This document shows, in pieces, positions 8,564 to 17,016 of a stretch of DNA of 64,000 bases (positions are counted from its first letter, which is position 1; each line of letters begins with the position of its first letter). The stretch comes from Paenibacillus silvestris. GTDB taxonomy: Bacteria; Bacillota; Bacilli; Paenibacillales; NBRC-103111. Both the position numbers and the translations under genes were made by a program. A model generated the notes under the pieces. That model saw only the letters and a list, made by a program, of their open reading frames with translations, had not been told where the DNA came from and searched no databases. The stretch spans positions 141,238 through 205,237 of the forward strand of contig NZ_WTUZ01000038.1 in the NCBI RefSeq assembly GCF_009882985.1, given 5' to 3'.

Positions 8564-9847
8564 CTATTTTCCTGTTTTCTTACGCATCATATCCCATTTT
8601 CTTACAGGAAATTCCGTTTTAAGTTTAATCACTTGAAGTGGATGCCTTGCTGCATCCAGCTCTTGACCCTCTTCATTCCAGATCACGCCAACCGTTTGTT
8701 TAAACTGCGTTCCTTCTGGTCCGAAGAATTCAATTTCTTGCCCTGGCTTGAAATGATTTCTTTGTTGAATCAGCGCGGTCCCCGTTGCCTCGTCATAGGA
8801 CAGCACTAGACCGACAAAATCAAAACCAACTACTTTATCCTCTGGTTCGAAAATGTGATCTTCAGGGCCTGGAGCATCGTAGAAGAAGCCTTCATTCAAA
8901 GGTCGATTGGCCGCTTTGTGGATCTCCTCCTGCCAAATAGGATTGAGCTCGAAATGTTCCGGATCCTCAAAATAAGCATCAATGGCTTGTCGGTAGGCAT
9001 TAACAACCGTCGCCACATAATGAATGCTCTTCATTCTTCCTTCAATTTTGAAGCTATCTACACCGGATTCAATCATATCGGCAATATGTTCGATCATGCT
9101 GAGATCCTTCGATCCCATCGTAAAGGCATCATCTTCATCCCCGAACAACGGTAAATCCGTCGCGAGTGGCGCTGATTCAAGCTGATCTTTGGCAAACAGA
9201 TCATATTTCCAGCGGCATGATTGCGAGCAGCCTCCGCGATTAGAGTCGCGATCCGTGAAATGATTGGAAAGCACGCATCTGCCGGAGTATGAGCTGCACA
9301 TCGCGCCGTGAATGAAAGCTTCAATCTCAACATCGACATGAGCTTTAATCTGATCGATCTCTTCCATACTCACTTCGCGGGCCAGAACCACCCGTTCAAT
9401 GCCTTGATCTTTCCAGAACTTCACCGTTTGCCAGTTCATCACCGACTGCTGTGTACTCACATGTACTTCCAGCTTAGGCGCTACTCTCCGGCAGGTTTCC
9501 ATAATAATCGGATCCGCTGCGATAATGGCTGAGATACCAACCTCTTGCAGTCCCCGCAGGTACTCATCCAGCCCTTCGATGTCCTCGTTGTGCGCATAAA
9601 TGTTCGTTGCCACGAACACTTTGGCCCCGTAGCCGTTCGCAAACTCAACGGCTTCACGCATTTCCTCGAGCGAAAAGTTGTCTGCGCTAGAACGAAGACC
9701 ATATTTCTGCCCGCCAATATACACCGCGTCAGCACCGTAGTGGATGGCGAATTTTAATTTTTCCAAATTGCCCGCAGGGGCAAGTAATTCCGGCTTATGC
9801 AGTCTAACACGCTTTCCTCTTGCTCGTGCTTCTAATGCTGTCGTCAT
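8564..9847 (-). CDS. trhP2: tRNA 5-hydroxyuridine synthesis protein TrhP2, U32 peptidase family (YrrO)
   Basis: A 427-residue U32-family protein. The B. subtilis relatives YrrN/YrrO (TrhP1/TrhP2) are needed for prephenate-dependent hydroxylation of wobble uridine 34 in tRNA. Seen: the PELLAPAGN start of the barrel, the AFIHGAMCSSYSGRC signature, and the further cysteines of GGCSQSC, typical of the family's metal or Fe-S site. ATG 9847 with AAGGTG upstream is preferred over an in-frame TTG at 9877 that overlaps the trhP1 stop. It is the last gene of mltG-trhP1-trhP2. The third member of the B. subtilis set, the methyltransferase trmR, is not between mltG and trhP1 here. Confidence 0.85.
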   Translation of the reverse strand: MTTALEARARGKRVRLHKPELLAPAGNLEKLKFAIHYGADAVYIGGQKYGLRSSADNFSLEEMREAVEFANGYGAKVFVATNIYAHNEDIEGLDEYLRGLQEVGISAIIAADPIIMETCRRVAPKLEVHVSTQQSVMNWQTVKFWKDQGIERVVLAREVSMEEIDQIKAHVDVEIEAFIHGAMCSSYSGRCVLSNHFTDRDSNRGGCSQSCRWKYDLFAKDQLESAPLATDLPLFGDEDDAFTMGSKDLSMIEHIADMIESGVDSFKIEGRMKSIHYVATVVNAYRQAIDAYFEDPEHFELNPIWQEEIHKAANRPLNEGFFYDAPGPEDHIFEPEDKVVGFDFVGLVLSYDEATGTALIQQRNHFKPGQEIEFFGPEGTQFKQTVGVIWNEEGQELDAARHPLQVIKLKTEFPVRKWDMMRKKTGK

Positions 9848-9873
9848 CTCGAAAACGCACCTTCTTCCATCTA

Positions 9874-10803
9874 TCAATATACCTGTTCTTTATAGAAAAA
9901 CCCGAAAGACAATTCACGCTCTGGGTCTTGCAATTCTGTTATAGCATCCAGCCACTCCTGCTGGAACTCAAATCCTTCAGGGTTAGCAGCATAAGCATCA
10001 ATGACAGCACGATAGCTGCGAACAACCGTTTCGTTATAAGCAGCTGATTTCAAAAGTCCCTCGATTTTGAAGCTATCAATCCCGCCATCCATAAGCTCAG
10101 GCAAATTCTCTAGCATGCAAAAGTCCTCAGAACTCATGATATGCGTGCCATTACCATCCTCATACACAGGATAACGCTGATCGCGGCGCTCATGCTCAAT
10201 GAGGATCAGTCCGCGTTCAATGGAGCGGTCCTCTGTGGAGGCATCTTTTCCTTGGTGTTCGATATAATTTTTCACTAGCTCACGCTTTGAGTGATAAATA
10301 TTAGTAATACCATGTACTTGAACTTCAACGGCTAACTCCGTGTTCTCTTTGAAAGCCAACACCTGTTCCATGTTCAGCTCTCTAGCCAGCACAACCCGGG
10401 TTGCACCCTGTCTGCCCCAATAATTCGCTGTCGCGAAATTGGTTGAAGTCATCTCAGCATTCCAATGCAGCGCAAGCGGCTTTGGCAACGTACGCGCAGC
10501 CATAAGGACTGCAGGATCACCGAAAATAACGCCATCCACGTTATATTCTTGCAGCTTGCTTAAATACTCTGACAGTCCCTCCAAGGAGCCATTGTCAAAA
10601 ATTTTGTTTACAGACACATACACCTTCGCCTGTTGCTCATGAGCCCAAGCTACGGATTCGCTTATCTCCTCAAGCTTCACGTCTCCAGGAAGACGCATCG
10701 CATAGCGCGCTTCTCCAATGATCACACTGTCTGCGCCGGCTTCAATCATTCTTTTCAATTCAGCGCTACTACCGCAGCTTATTACTAACTCTGGTTTTTT
10801 CAC
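9874..10803 (-). CDS. trhP1: tRNA 5-hydroxyuridine synthesis protein TrhP1, short U32 protein (YrrN)
   Basis: A 309-residue shorter paralogue of the following gene. It starts PELVISCGSSAELKRMIEAGADSV, so the barrel strand equivalent to LLAPAGN is altered, and VQVHGITNIYHSKRELV replaces the cysteine-bearing FIHGAMC segment, so the family's metal-site cysteines are missing. That is the pattern expected of YrrN, the presumed non-metal partner of YrrO. GTG 10803 is the start, with AAGGTAGGG upstream. Function follows from the B. subtilis pair; the split of roles between the two is inference. Confidence 0.8.
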   Translation of the reverse strand: MKKPELVISCGSSAELKRMIEAGADSVIIGEARYAMRLPGDVKLEEISESVAWAHEQQAKVYVSVNKIFDNGSLEGLSEYLSKLQEYNVDGVIFGDPAVLMAARTLPKPLALHWNAEMTSTNFATANYWGRQGATRVVLARELNMEQVLAFKENTELAVEVQVHGITNIYHSKRELVKNYIEHQGKDASTEDRSIERGLILIEHERRDQRYPVYEDGNGTHIMSSEDFCMLENLPELMDGGIDSFKIEGLLKSAAYNETVVRSYRAVIDAYAANPEGFEFQQEWLDAITELQDPERELSFGFFYKEQVY

Positions 10804-10841
10804 TTGCTTACCCTACCTTCTGTCAGCTTCCTAACGTGGTA

Positions 10842-11951
10842 TTAATTCGCGGTCTTTTTACTATCCGCAATATTCTTTTTGTGCTCCTCAAATGTCTCCG
10901 CGAACAAATGCCCTTTCGTGCCGTCCTTCTTCGTTACATAAAATAAATATTTCGTTTCCTGCGGATAGATCGCAGCTTTCATCGAGGCAAGACTCGGACT
11001 AGCAATTGGCCCCGGAGGCAGTCCAGTATTTAAGTACGTATTATAAGGGCTTTGTATTTGCAAATCTTTTTCCAACAACCGCTCCTTGGACTTATCAAAT
11101 AAATATTGCACCGTAGCATCAATTTGCAGGGGCATATTCTTTTTCAACCTATTTTGGATAACGCCGGAAACAAGAGCCCTCTCTTCGTCCTGAACAACCT
11201 CTCGCTCAATTAAAGACGCAATCGTCAGCATCTGATGAACGCTAAGTCCCTGCTCCTTGAGCTTGTCCTTCCAGTCAGGCGGCAGCGTTGCAAGCTTCTT
11301 GTCCAGCTGCTGCAGCGTTCGCTCAATAAACTCCTGTTCCGTTGAACCCTTCTTAAACTCATAGGTTTCCGGGAACAAATACCCTTCGAGCCGATGTTTC
11401 AAATTCTTGTTATCCGGAATGCTGCTCGCGGCGGTCTCATCTGTCAGGCCTGCAGGGGCATCTGCCAGCTTCAGAAATACGTCTTTGTTCCACGGTGTCT
11501 GTTCACTTAATTTAGCAGCAATTTGATCAACGGTATATCCTTCAGGAATCGTTATACGAATAACCTCTTCCTTCACGGTTTCCCCTTTATTCAGCTTTTC
11601 TATCATCTCTTCGAACGTTAAACCGGGCTTCATTTCGTATTCACCAGCTTGAAACCTGGAGCCCTGTTTTTTTACTTTTAAATAATACGTAAAAACGGAT
11701 GAATTCTTAATAAGTCCCTTTGTTTCAAGCTCCTTTGCGATTTGTACAGATCCGGCGCCTTGGGGAATGGATACCCTCACTGGTTGCTCAGAGGCAGTAA
11801 CCGGCTGCAGTGCATTCGCAATATATAAGCCAATACCGCTTGCTGTCCCGATTATTATGAGCAGAAACAGGCCCACAATTAGAAGAACTAGCTTCAGCTT
11901 CTTTCGTTTCGTCGTACTCCCTGCGCTTTCTTGATCAAGCATGTTGTTCAC
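10842..11951 (-). CDS. mltG: Endolytic murein transglycosylase MltG (YrrL)
   Basis: A 369-residue membrane-bound lytic transglycosylase that cleaves nascent glycan strands near the PBP machinery. After a short basic N-terminus (TTKRKKLKL) one transmembrane helix precedes a LysM-like segment and the YceG domain. The catalytic Glu lies in ASLIEREVVQDEERALVSGVI; the late NTYLNTGLPPGPIASP motif is intact. GTG 11951 was chosen because AGGAGG lies 6 nt upstream; the ATG three codons later would have a long spacer. A terminator upstream (12010-12041) separates it from the DUF1292 genes, so a promoter within about 60 bp is expected, but none is obvious. Confidence 0.9.
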   Translation of the reverse strand: MNNMLDQESAGSTTKRKKLKLVLLIVGLFLLIIIGTASGIGLYIANALQPVTASEQPVRVSIPQGAGSVQIAKELETKGLIKNSSVFTYYLKVKKQGSRFQAGEYEMKPGLTFEEMIEKLNKGETVKEEVIRITIPEGYTVDQIAAKLSEQTPWNKDVFLKLADAPAGLTDETAASSIPDNKNLKHRLEGYLFPETYEFKKGSTEQEFIERTLQQLDKKLATLPPDWKDKLKEQGLSVHQMLTIASLIEREVVQDEERALVSGVIQNRLKKNMPLQIDATVQYLFDKSKERLLEKDLQIQSPYNTYLNTGLPPGPIASPSLASMKAAIYPQETKYLFYVTKKDGTKGHLFAETFEEHKKNIADSKKTAN

Positions 11952-12009
11952 GATGATCCTCCTAAACGTTATGCAGCAGCAAAACTCTGCTATCGCAAGC
12001 TCTCCAAGC

Positions 12010-12041
12010 AAACAAAAACGAGCGGATGCGCTCCGCTCGGT
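12010..12041 (-). terminator. Terminator after the DUF1292 pair
   Basis: CGAGCGGA and TCCGCTCG arms with a four-base loop, then TTTTTGTTTG on the minus strand. Confidence 0.85.
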
Positions 12042-12051
12042 TGTTTACTTC

Positions 12052-12348
12052 TTACAAGTCATCCTGATTTGGAAATACCATCTCGTCGTAGAGCTCCGAA
12101 ACAGTTTCGAATTCGTCGTCATCCTCGATGGTTTCCAATTCGTATTCGCCTTCCGCATTCTGCGTCACTCGGAAAACAGCAACCTCGTCTTCCTTCTTGA
12201 GTTCATCGGATTGCAAAATAGCATACGTTCTATTGTCATAAACGAATTCTTTAAGAAGATGATAAACCGTTGATTCATTTTGCTCATCAAACAAAATAAT
12301 ATCATCCCCGTAAGCTTTACGCAATACGTCAGAAGGCGTCGTACTCAT
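12052..12348 (-). CDS. DUF1292 protein (YrzB-like), second copy
   Basis: A 98-residue acidic cytoplasmic protein of the DUF1292 family, unknown function. The core reads DIILFDEQNESTVYHLLKEF and then YAILQSDELKKEDEVAVFRV, the usual paired strands of the family. It overlaps the first copy by 4 nt (ATGA), so translation is probably coupled. B. subtilis has one such gene (yrzB) at this place next to ruvX; here there are two. Ends the alaS-ireB-ruvX cluster at a strong terminator. Confidence 0.8.
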   Translation of the reverse strand: MSTTPSDVLRKAYGDDIILFDEQNESTVYHLLKEFVYDNRTYAILQSDELKKEDEVAVFRVTQNAEGEYELETIEDDDEFETVSELYDEMVFPNQDDL

Positions 12349-12653
12349 GCTTCTTCTTCCTCGTCGAATTCTGCCATTAATGTATTAAATGTTTCTTCCA
12401 CGATATTCCACTCTTCTTCATCATCGATGGTGAACAGCTTCAAATCTTCGCCGTCATCATCTTCTTCATAACGGAATGCATACACTTCATCGGATTCTTC
12501 GTCTCCTCCGTCAGTAGGCACAACCATCATGTACTTCTTGTCAGAACCGTCCACTTCGAATTTCATGATAACCTCGAACTCTTCTTCGTTGCCTTCATCG
12601 TCCGGGATGTAAATGATTTCTGGTTCCTCTTCACGCAATTCTTCTTTGGACAT
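12345..12653 (-). CDS. DUF1292 protein (YrzB-like), first copy
   Basis: A 102-residue, strongly acidic protein of the same family as its neighbour, with IIYIPDDEGNEEEFEVIMKFEVDG followed by YMMVVPTD and VYAFRYEEDDDG. ATG 12653 is preferred to ATG 12659 because AGAGGTG then has a normal spacing. It follows ruvX by 6 nt. The two copies are clearly diverged paralogues. Function unknown. Confidence 0.82.
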   Translation of the reverse strand: MSKEELREEEPEIIYIPDDEGNEEEFEVIMKFEVDGSDKKYMMVVPTDGGDEESDEVYAFRYEEDDDGEDLKLFTIDDEEEWNIVEETFNTLMAEFDEEEEA

Positions 12654-12659
12654 GTTCAT

Positions 12660-13076
12660 TCACCTCTTCATATTGGCATCCATATACCCTTGCAGGATGA
12701 TCTGTGCGGCCATTTTATCAATGACCTGCTTCCGTTTCTTCCGACTCACATCTGCTTCAAGCAGCGTGCGAGTGGCAGCAACAGTCGTTAAGCGCTCATC
12801 CCACAAGTGTACAGGTACACTTAATTTTTGTTCTAATTCTTTGGAGAACTGGGTGGCCAATTCGCCACGAGGACCAATCGTATTGTTCATATTTTTGGGT
12901 AAGCCAACGACAATTTTCGTGACACCATACTGCTCGACAATAGCTGCCAGCCGGTCAATGTCTTCTCCTGGCTTACGACGATGTATGACTTCCAGCGCTT
13001 GCGCGGTCCATCCTAGCTCATCGCTCATCGCTACACCAATCGTTTTATCCCCGTAATCCAAGCCTATCCATCTCAT
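12660..13076 (-). CDS. ruvX: Holliday junction resolvase-like / pre-16S rRNA nuclease RuvX (YqgF)
   Basis: A 138-residue RNase H-fold protein of the YqgF family, full length. Members trim the 5' end of pre-16S rRNA and were first proposed as Holliday junction resolvases. The first catalytic Asp lies in GLDYGDKTIGVAMSDELG, the second strand in KIVVGLPKNMN, and the late acidic site in VHLWDERLTTVAA. Operon order alaS-ireB-ruvX-DUF1292 matches other Firmicutes. Confidence 0.92.
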   Translation of the reverse strand: MRWIGLDYGDKTIGVAMSDELGWTAQALEVIHRRKPGEDIDRLAAIVEQYGVTKIVVGLPKNMNNTIGPRGELATQFSKELEQKLSVPVHLWDERLTTVAATRTLLEADVSRKKRKQVIDKMAAQIILQGYMDANMKR

Positions 13077-13093
13077 GCGGTTCTCATTTCCTT

Positions 13094-13354
13094 CTATTTG
13101 TGTTGACCCAGATAAGCACGAACCAATTCTTCAATCAGCTCGTCGCGTTCCCGTTTACGAATGAGGCTACGCGCATTGTTATGCCGTGGAATATAAGCAG
13201 GATCTCCGGAAAGCAAGTACCCGACAATCTGGTTGATCGGATTATACCCTTTTTCCTGAAGAGCATCGTAAACCGCTAATAACACATCTTTGGGCGATGT
13301 CTCAATTTCTTCTGCTTTCACGTTGAACTTCATCGTTTTATCCATGGAACTCAT
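13094..13354 (-). CDS. IreB family regulatory phosphoprotein (YrzL)
   Basis: An 86-residue protein of the IreB/DUF965 family. In Enterococcus faecalis IreB is phosphorylated by the Ser/Thr kinase IreK and tunes cephalosporin tolerance. The sequence covers the whole family: MDKTMKFNV, then YDALQEKGYNPINQIVGYLLSGDPAYI and the RHNNARSLIRKRERDELIEELV tail. ATG 13354 follows GAGGTG by 6 nt; a GTG three codons earlier is less well placed. It lies 17 nt upstream of ruvX. Confidence 0.9.
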   Translation of the reverse strand: MSSMDKTMKFNVKAEEIETSPKDVLLAVYDALQEKGYNPINQIVGYLLSGDPAYIPRHNNARSLIRKRERDELIEELVRAYLGQHK

Positions 13355-13469
13355 CAGGAGCACCTCACTTTCCTTGTGATACCATTTGTAAATATATTTG
13401 AAAACTGTTCCGTGTATACTGGTTTATATTCTCTATGGGTTTAAAAATTCCTGTCCCCCAAAAAAATAA

Positions 13470-16097
13470 TTATGCAAATTGTGACAGAAGTCCCTCTACG
13501 CCGGATAGTGCAGCTTGCAGTTTGGAAGCGTCTTTACCGCCTGCTTGCGCCATATCTGGTCGACCGCCACCGCTACCGCCAACTGCTGTAGCTACCTCTT
13601 TAATAATTTTGCCGGCATGGAAACCTTTCGCTACAAGATCCGGTGTAACAGCTGCAACCAAATTGACTTTGTCGTCAGCCACTGCGCCTAGAACGATCAC
13701 AGCTGAGCCTAATTTGGTCTTCATTTCATCAACAATGTTGCGAAGAGAATCCATATCTGCTGCGTTTACTTGGACGGCCAGCATCGAAACGCCAGCAACT
13801 TGCTTCACTTGATCCGTAAGCGATCCTGCTTCAATACGGCCAAGCTTGCCGCGCAATGACTCGTTTTCACGTGCCAGCTCCTTCACTTGCTGTAGAGTTG
13901 CTTCTACACGTTTAGGAACGTCCTGAACGTTCGTCTTGAGCATGCCTGCTGCTTCTTTCAACAATTGCAGCTGACCGTCAAGGTATTCATACGCGCTGCG
14001 GCCAGAAACAGCCTCGATCCGACGTACGCCAGATCCGATACCGGACTCGCTTACGATTTTGAATAGTCCGATTTGACCCGTGTTCTGAACGTGACAACCA
14101 CCGCATAGCTCTAAGCTGTAATCGCCGACTTGCACGACGCGCACGATATCGCCGTATTTCTCGCCGAACAATGCCATAGCTCCCATTGCTTTTGCATCAG
14201 CAATTGGTTTCAACGAGATGTCGACATTGATGTTATTCCAAATTTGACGGTTTACGCGCTGCTCAACATCCTGCAATTCTTCGCTGCTAATGCTGCCGAA
14301 ATGTGAGAAGTCGAAACGTAAACGATCTGGTTCTACCAAAGACCCCGCTTGGTTAACGTGCGAGCCCAGAACTTCCTTCAGTGCTTTATGCAGCAAATGC
14401 GTAGCCGTATGGTTCTTGATGATATCTCCACGCTCTGCAGATGCTACGATAGCTTCTACCGTGTCACCTTTGCGTAGAACGCCAGACTCCACAACCACCT
14501 TGTGAACATGCTGTCCATGAGGTGCTTTAATGACATCTTCGACCTTCAGCGTAACTTGACCGTTACGAATGGTTCCGAAGTCGCTCACTTGACCGCCGCT
14601 TTCTGCATAGAAAGGTGTGCGGTCCAGAATAACCTGACACGTCTCGCCTACACCTACGATGTCGACAAGCTCATTCTCGTGTACGATTGCTTCAATAATA
14701 GCAGTAACTACCAATTCATTATAACCAACAAATTCGCTTTTAACCGTCAATTCAGACAGCGGGCCGCCTTGTACCTTCATTCCGCCTTCTTTTTGACTAG
14801 CTGCTCTTGCGCGGTCACGTTGTTCCTGCATGGAGGTGTCGAATCCTGCACGGTCAACCGTCAAACCTTTTTCCGAAGCAAAATCCTCCGTCAAATCGAA
14901 CGGGAAACCATACGTATCATATAATTTAAAAGCATCTGGTCCACTGATTTGATTCGTACCCGCTTGACGTGTCTTTTCGACCATCTCCCCAAGGATAACC
15001 AAGCCATCGCTTAATGTTTCATGGAATCGCTCTTCTTCCGTACGGATGACCTTCTCGATAAACTCACGTTTGTCTACAACCTCTGTGTAGTAAACGCCCA
15101 TGATTTCACCGACAGTGGCCACCAATTTATAGAGGAACGGTTTATCCTGACCAAGCACTTTCCCATAACGCACAGCACGGCGCAGCAAACGGCGGATGAC
15201 ATAACCGCGTCCTTCATTAGAAGGAAGCACACCGTCTCCTACTGAGAAGGCAACCGTACGAATGTGATCAGCGATTACTTTAAGCGCCACATCGTGATCA
15301 TCGTTCACGTGATAAGTCACACCTGTAAGTTCGCAGGTCTTATCGATAATCGGCTTGAACAGATCCGTGTCAAAGTTGGAATCTACGTCTTGCAGAATCG
15401 AAGCAAAGCGCTCCAGGCCTGCGCCTGTATCAATATTTTTGTTAGGAAGCGGTGTGTAGCTGCCGTCCTTATTATGGTTGAATTGTGTAAATACAAGGTT
15501 CCACACTTCCAGGAAGCGCTCGTTTTCCCCACCTGGCCAGCATTCAGGATCAGATAAATCGCCATATTTGTCGCCACGATCATAGAAAATTTCCGTACAC
15601 GGACCACAAGGCCCTTCTCCGATGTCCCAGAAATTATCTTCTTTAAGCTTGTAGATGCGCTCTTCCGGGATACCGATTTGGTTATGCCAAATGTCAAAAG
15701 CTTCTTCATCATCTTCGTGCACGGTAACGGAAATACGATTCGGGTCAAAACCGATCCACTGTGGATCCGTCAAAAATTCCCATGCCCATGGAATGACTTC
15801 TTTTTTAAAGTAGTCACCGATAGAGAAATTCCCTAACATTTCGAAGAAAGTATGGTGACGACGCGTTTTCCCGACATTCTCAATGTCGTTCGTACGAATA
15901 CATTTCTGAGCATTGGTAATACGCGGATTCTCAGGGATTTCCCGTCCGTCCAAATAGGGCTTTAAAGGTGCAATACCAGCGTTAATCCATAAGAGCGAAG
16001 GATCATTATGCGGAACTAGTGAAGAGCTTGGCTCTACTTTATGCCCTTTACTTGCGAAGAACTGCAACCACTTGGAACGAATTTCACTTGCCTTCAT
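13470..16097 (-). CDS. alaS: Alanyl-tRNA synthetase
   Basis: An 875-residue class II synthetase that charges tRNA-Ala and edits mischarged Ser/Gly. Class II motifs are in HHTFFEMLGNFSIGDYF near the N-terminus. The editing domain has HTATHLLHKAL and the zinc-site CGGCHVQNTG, and the C-terminal DHHA1 oligomerisation domain ends in GGSGGGRPDMAQAGG. ATG 16097 (MKASEIRSKWL) is the family start, with GGAGG 10 nt upstream; a longer frame would begin inside the leader terminator. Expression is controlled by the T-box leader at 16142-16400. Confidence 0.97.
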   Translation of the reverse strand: MKASEIRSKWLQFFASKGHKVEPSSSLVPHNDPSLLWINAGIAPLKPYLDGREIPENPRITNAQKCIRTNDIENVGKTRRHHTFFEMLGNFSIGDYFKKEVIPWAWEFLTDPQWIGFDPNRISVTVHEDDEEAFDIWHNQIGIPEERIYKLKEDNFWDIGEGPCGPCTEIFYDRGDKYGDLSDPECWPGGENERFLEVWNLVFTQFNHNKDGSYTPLPNKNIDTGAGLERFASILQDVDSNFDTDLFKPIIDKTCELTGVTYHVNDDHDVALKVIADHIRTVAFSVGDGVLPSNEGRGYVIRRLLRRAVRYGKVLGQDKPFLYKLVATVGEIMGVYYTEVVDKREFIEKVIRTEEERFHETLSDGLVILGEMVEKTRQAGTNQISGPDAFKLYDTYGFPFDLTEDFASEKGLTVDRAGFDTSMQEQRDRARAASQKEGGMKVQGGPLSELTVKSEFVGYNELVVTAIIEAIVHENELVDIVGVGETCQVILDRTPFYAESGGQVSDFGTIRNGQVTLKVEDVIKAPHGQHVHKVVVESGVLRKGDTVEAIVASAERGDIIKNHTATHLLHKALKEVLGSHVNQAGSLVEPDRLRFDFSHFGSISSEELQDVEQRVNRQIWNNINVDISLKPIADAKAMGAMALFGEKYGDIVRVVQVGDYSLELCGGCHVQNTGQIGLFKIVSESGIGSGVRRIEAVSGRSAYEYLDGQLQLLKEAAGMLKTNVQDVPKRVEATLQQVKELARENESLRGKLGRIEAGSLTDQVKQVAGVSMLAVQVNAADMDSLRNIVDEMKTKLGSAVIVLGAVADDKVNLVAAVTPDLVAKGFHAGKIIKEVATAVGGSGGGRPDMAQAGGKDASKLQAALSGVEGLLSQFA

Positions 16098-16141
16098 CTC
16101 TCTCAAGCCTCCATATTTACTTATAATGTTTGAAAACAAAC

Positions 16142-16171
16142 AAAAAACGCCCCTGTAACATACAGGGACGA
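16142..16171 (-). terminator. T-box regulated leader terminator of alaS
   Basis: CGTCCCTGTA and TACAGGGGCG arms followed by TTTTTTG on the minus strand. It competes with the antiterminator that includes GGGTGGTACCGCG just upstream in the transcript. Confidence 0.85.
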
Positions 16172-16400
16172 ATCATCGCGGTACCACCCTGGTTATTGCC
16201 TTCCCTTCTACCAAGCGTAACGGTAGAGGAAATCAAGCAATCTCCTTGTGCGGATCTGTAACGGGTCCATCCGGTGGAGTTCATCCACACTCCGAAATTA
16301 GCGTTCAGCCATCCTAGCACCGAGAGGTTCTTCCAGCCGGATTCGCGATAAAGCTGCATTCCGGAACCTCATCTCTGACAGTGGACTATGACTTACTTCA
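16142..16400 (-). promoter_or_regulatory. T-box riboswitch, alanine specific, upstream of alaS
   Basis: The minus strand carries the conserved antiterminator sequence AGGGTGGTACCGCG (complement of 16176-16189). Upstream is stem I, with AGAGATGAGG near its 5' side and the specifier loop GAAC-GCT-A, so the specifier codon is GCT (Ala) at 16300-16302. It binds uncharged tRNA-Ala and then allows readthrough into alaS. The T-box sequence is directly visible; the specifier assignment comes from the GAAC-NNN-A context. Confidence 0.9.
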
Positions 16401-16438
16401 ATTTCATCAACGCTTTGCAGTAGATCTAGATAAGGCAA

Positions 16439-16467
16439 ATTATAACTTTATGCCTGAACCGTGTCAA
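16439..16467 (-). promoter_or_regulatory. Consensus sigma-A promoter of the alaS leader
   Basis: Minus strand: TTGACA (16467-16462), a 17-nt spacer, TATAAT (16444-16439). Transcription would begin near 16432, just ahead of T-box stem I. Confidence 0.85.
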
Positions 16468-16557
16468 TATTCATAAATGCTCATGGAACCAGTTTGGTGT
16501 GGGCATCGTATGTACAATATAATATTGATCCAACAAAATCGTGAGGAAGTGATGCTA

Positions 16558-16782
16558 ATGGATTTATCAGCTCTTACGCTGCTAGGGCTAATTACACCTG
16601 TTTTTGTTCTCGTCATCTACATCATGGCCAAAACACTCATTAAGAAGCAAATTCCGGATAGCCGATATAATCCTTTCGATTATATAACGGGTCAATCGCG
16701 CGTTGAATTTCAGGAGCAAAAAGAAGAAAAAGAAGAAAATACCGATCAAGGCGACGACAAAGATAAAGGCTTAAAAACGTAG
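16558..16782 (+). CDS. Small membrane protein, DUF3951-like
   Basis: A 74-residue protein with one N-terminal transmembrane segment (LLGLITPVFVLVIYIMA) followed by KKQIPDSRYNPFDYITGQS and a highly charged Glu/Lys tail. The PFDYITGQ stretch resembles DUF3951 members found in Bacillales; recalled similarity, not a search. ATG 16558 is preferred over 16552 because GAGGAAG then has a normal spacing. Divergent from alaS. Its TAG stop directly abuts the -35 box of a Fur-controlled promoter. Function unknown. Confidence 0.68.
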   Translation: MDLSALTLLGLITPVFVLVIYIMAKTLIKKQIPDSRYNPFDYITGQSRVEFQEQKEEKEENTDQGDDKDKGLKT

Positions 16783-16839
16783 TTGACAATCGTTCTCAAT
16801 GGCGATATACTAAATTCATTGATAATGATTTTCATTATC
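16783..16839 (+). promoter_or_regulatory. Consensus sigma-A promoter overlapped by two Fur boxes
   Basis: TTGACA at 16783-16788, a 17-nt spacer and TATACT at 16806-16811 point right. A Fur 7-1-7 site, TGACAATCGTTCTCA (16784-16798), covers the -35 and matches 11 of 14 defined positions. A second site at 16821-16839 matches the 19-bp GATAATGATAATCATTATC box at 17 of 19 positions and lies over the expected start of transcription (about 16818). Under iron-replete conditions Fur should block this promoter. No coding gene follows in this direction for 4 kb. Confidence 0.82.
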
Positions 16840-16990
16840 GAATAAAGCAACATAAGAATCAACGTGTCATTCATTCCGTAGCCCATTCGATGGTTTACGT
16901 ACGCCACACCCTTTAATATCCTCAACCCTCGTGCAAAACCCCTGTGTACCATGATCCCGCAAGTCATGATGCACGGGGGTTTTGTGCGTC
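16818..16990 (+). ncRNA. Candidate iron-regulated small RNA (FsrA/RyhB-like role)
   Basis: From the predicted start near 16818 to the hairpin ending at 16985 is about 170 nt. No start codon with a ribosome site was found in it. The central part is C-rich and looks unstructured (CCACACCCTTT, ATCCTCAACCCTC), the kind of tract by which B. subtilis FsrA pairs with ribosome sites. FsrA is itself a Fur-repressed RNA, but I see no clear sequence match to it. The 3' hairpin could also serve the convergent AI-2E gene. The existence of the transcript is inference from promoter, operator and terminator. Confidence 0.55.
16934..16985. terminator. Terminator hairpin, candidate sRNA and AI-2E gene
   Basis: A 13-bp outer stem (CAAAACCCCTGTG with CACGGGGGTTTTG, one G-T pair) encloses an inner CATGA/TCATG stem. 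Each strand has a TTTT tail within the stem end, so it can work both ways. Confidence 0.65.
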
Positions 16991-17016
16991 TATTTGTGCT
17001 TCTACGCATAGATCCA

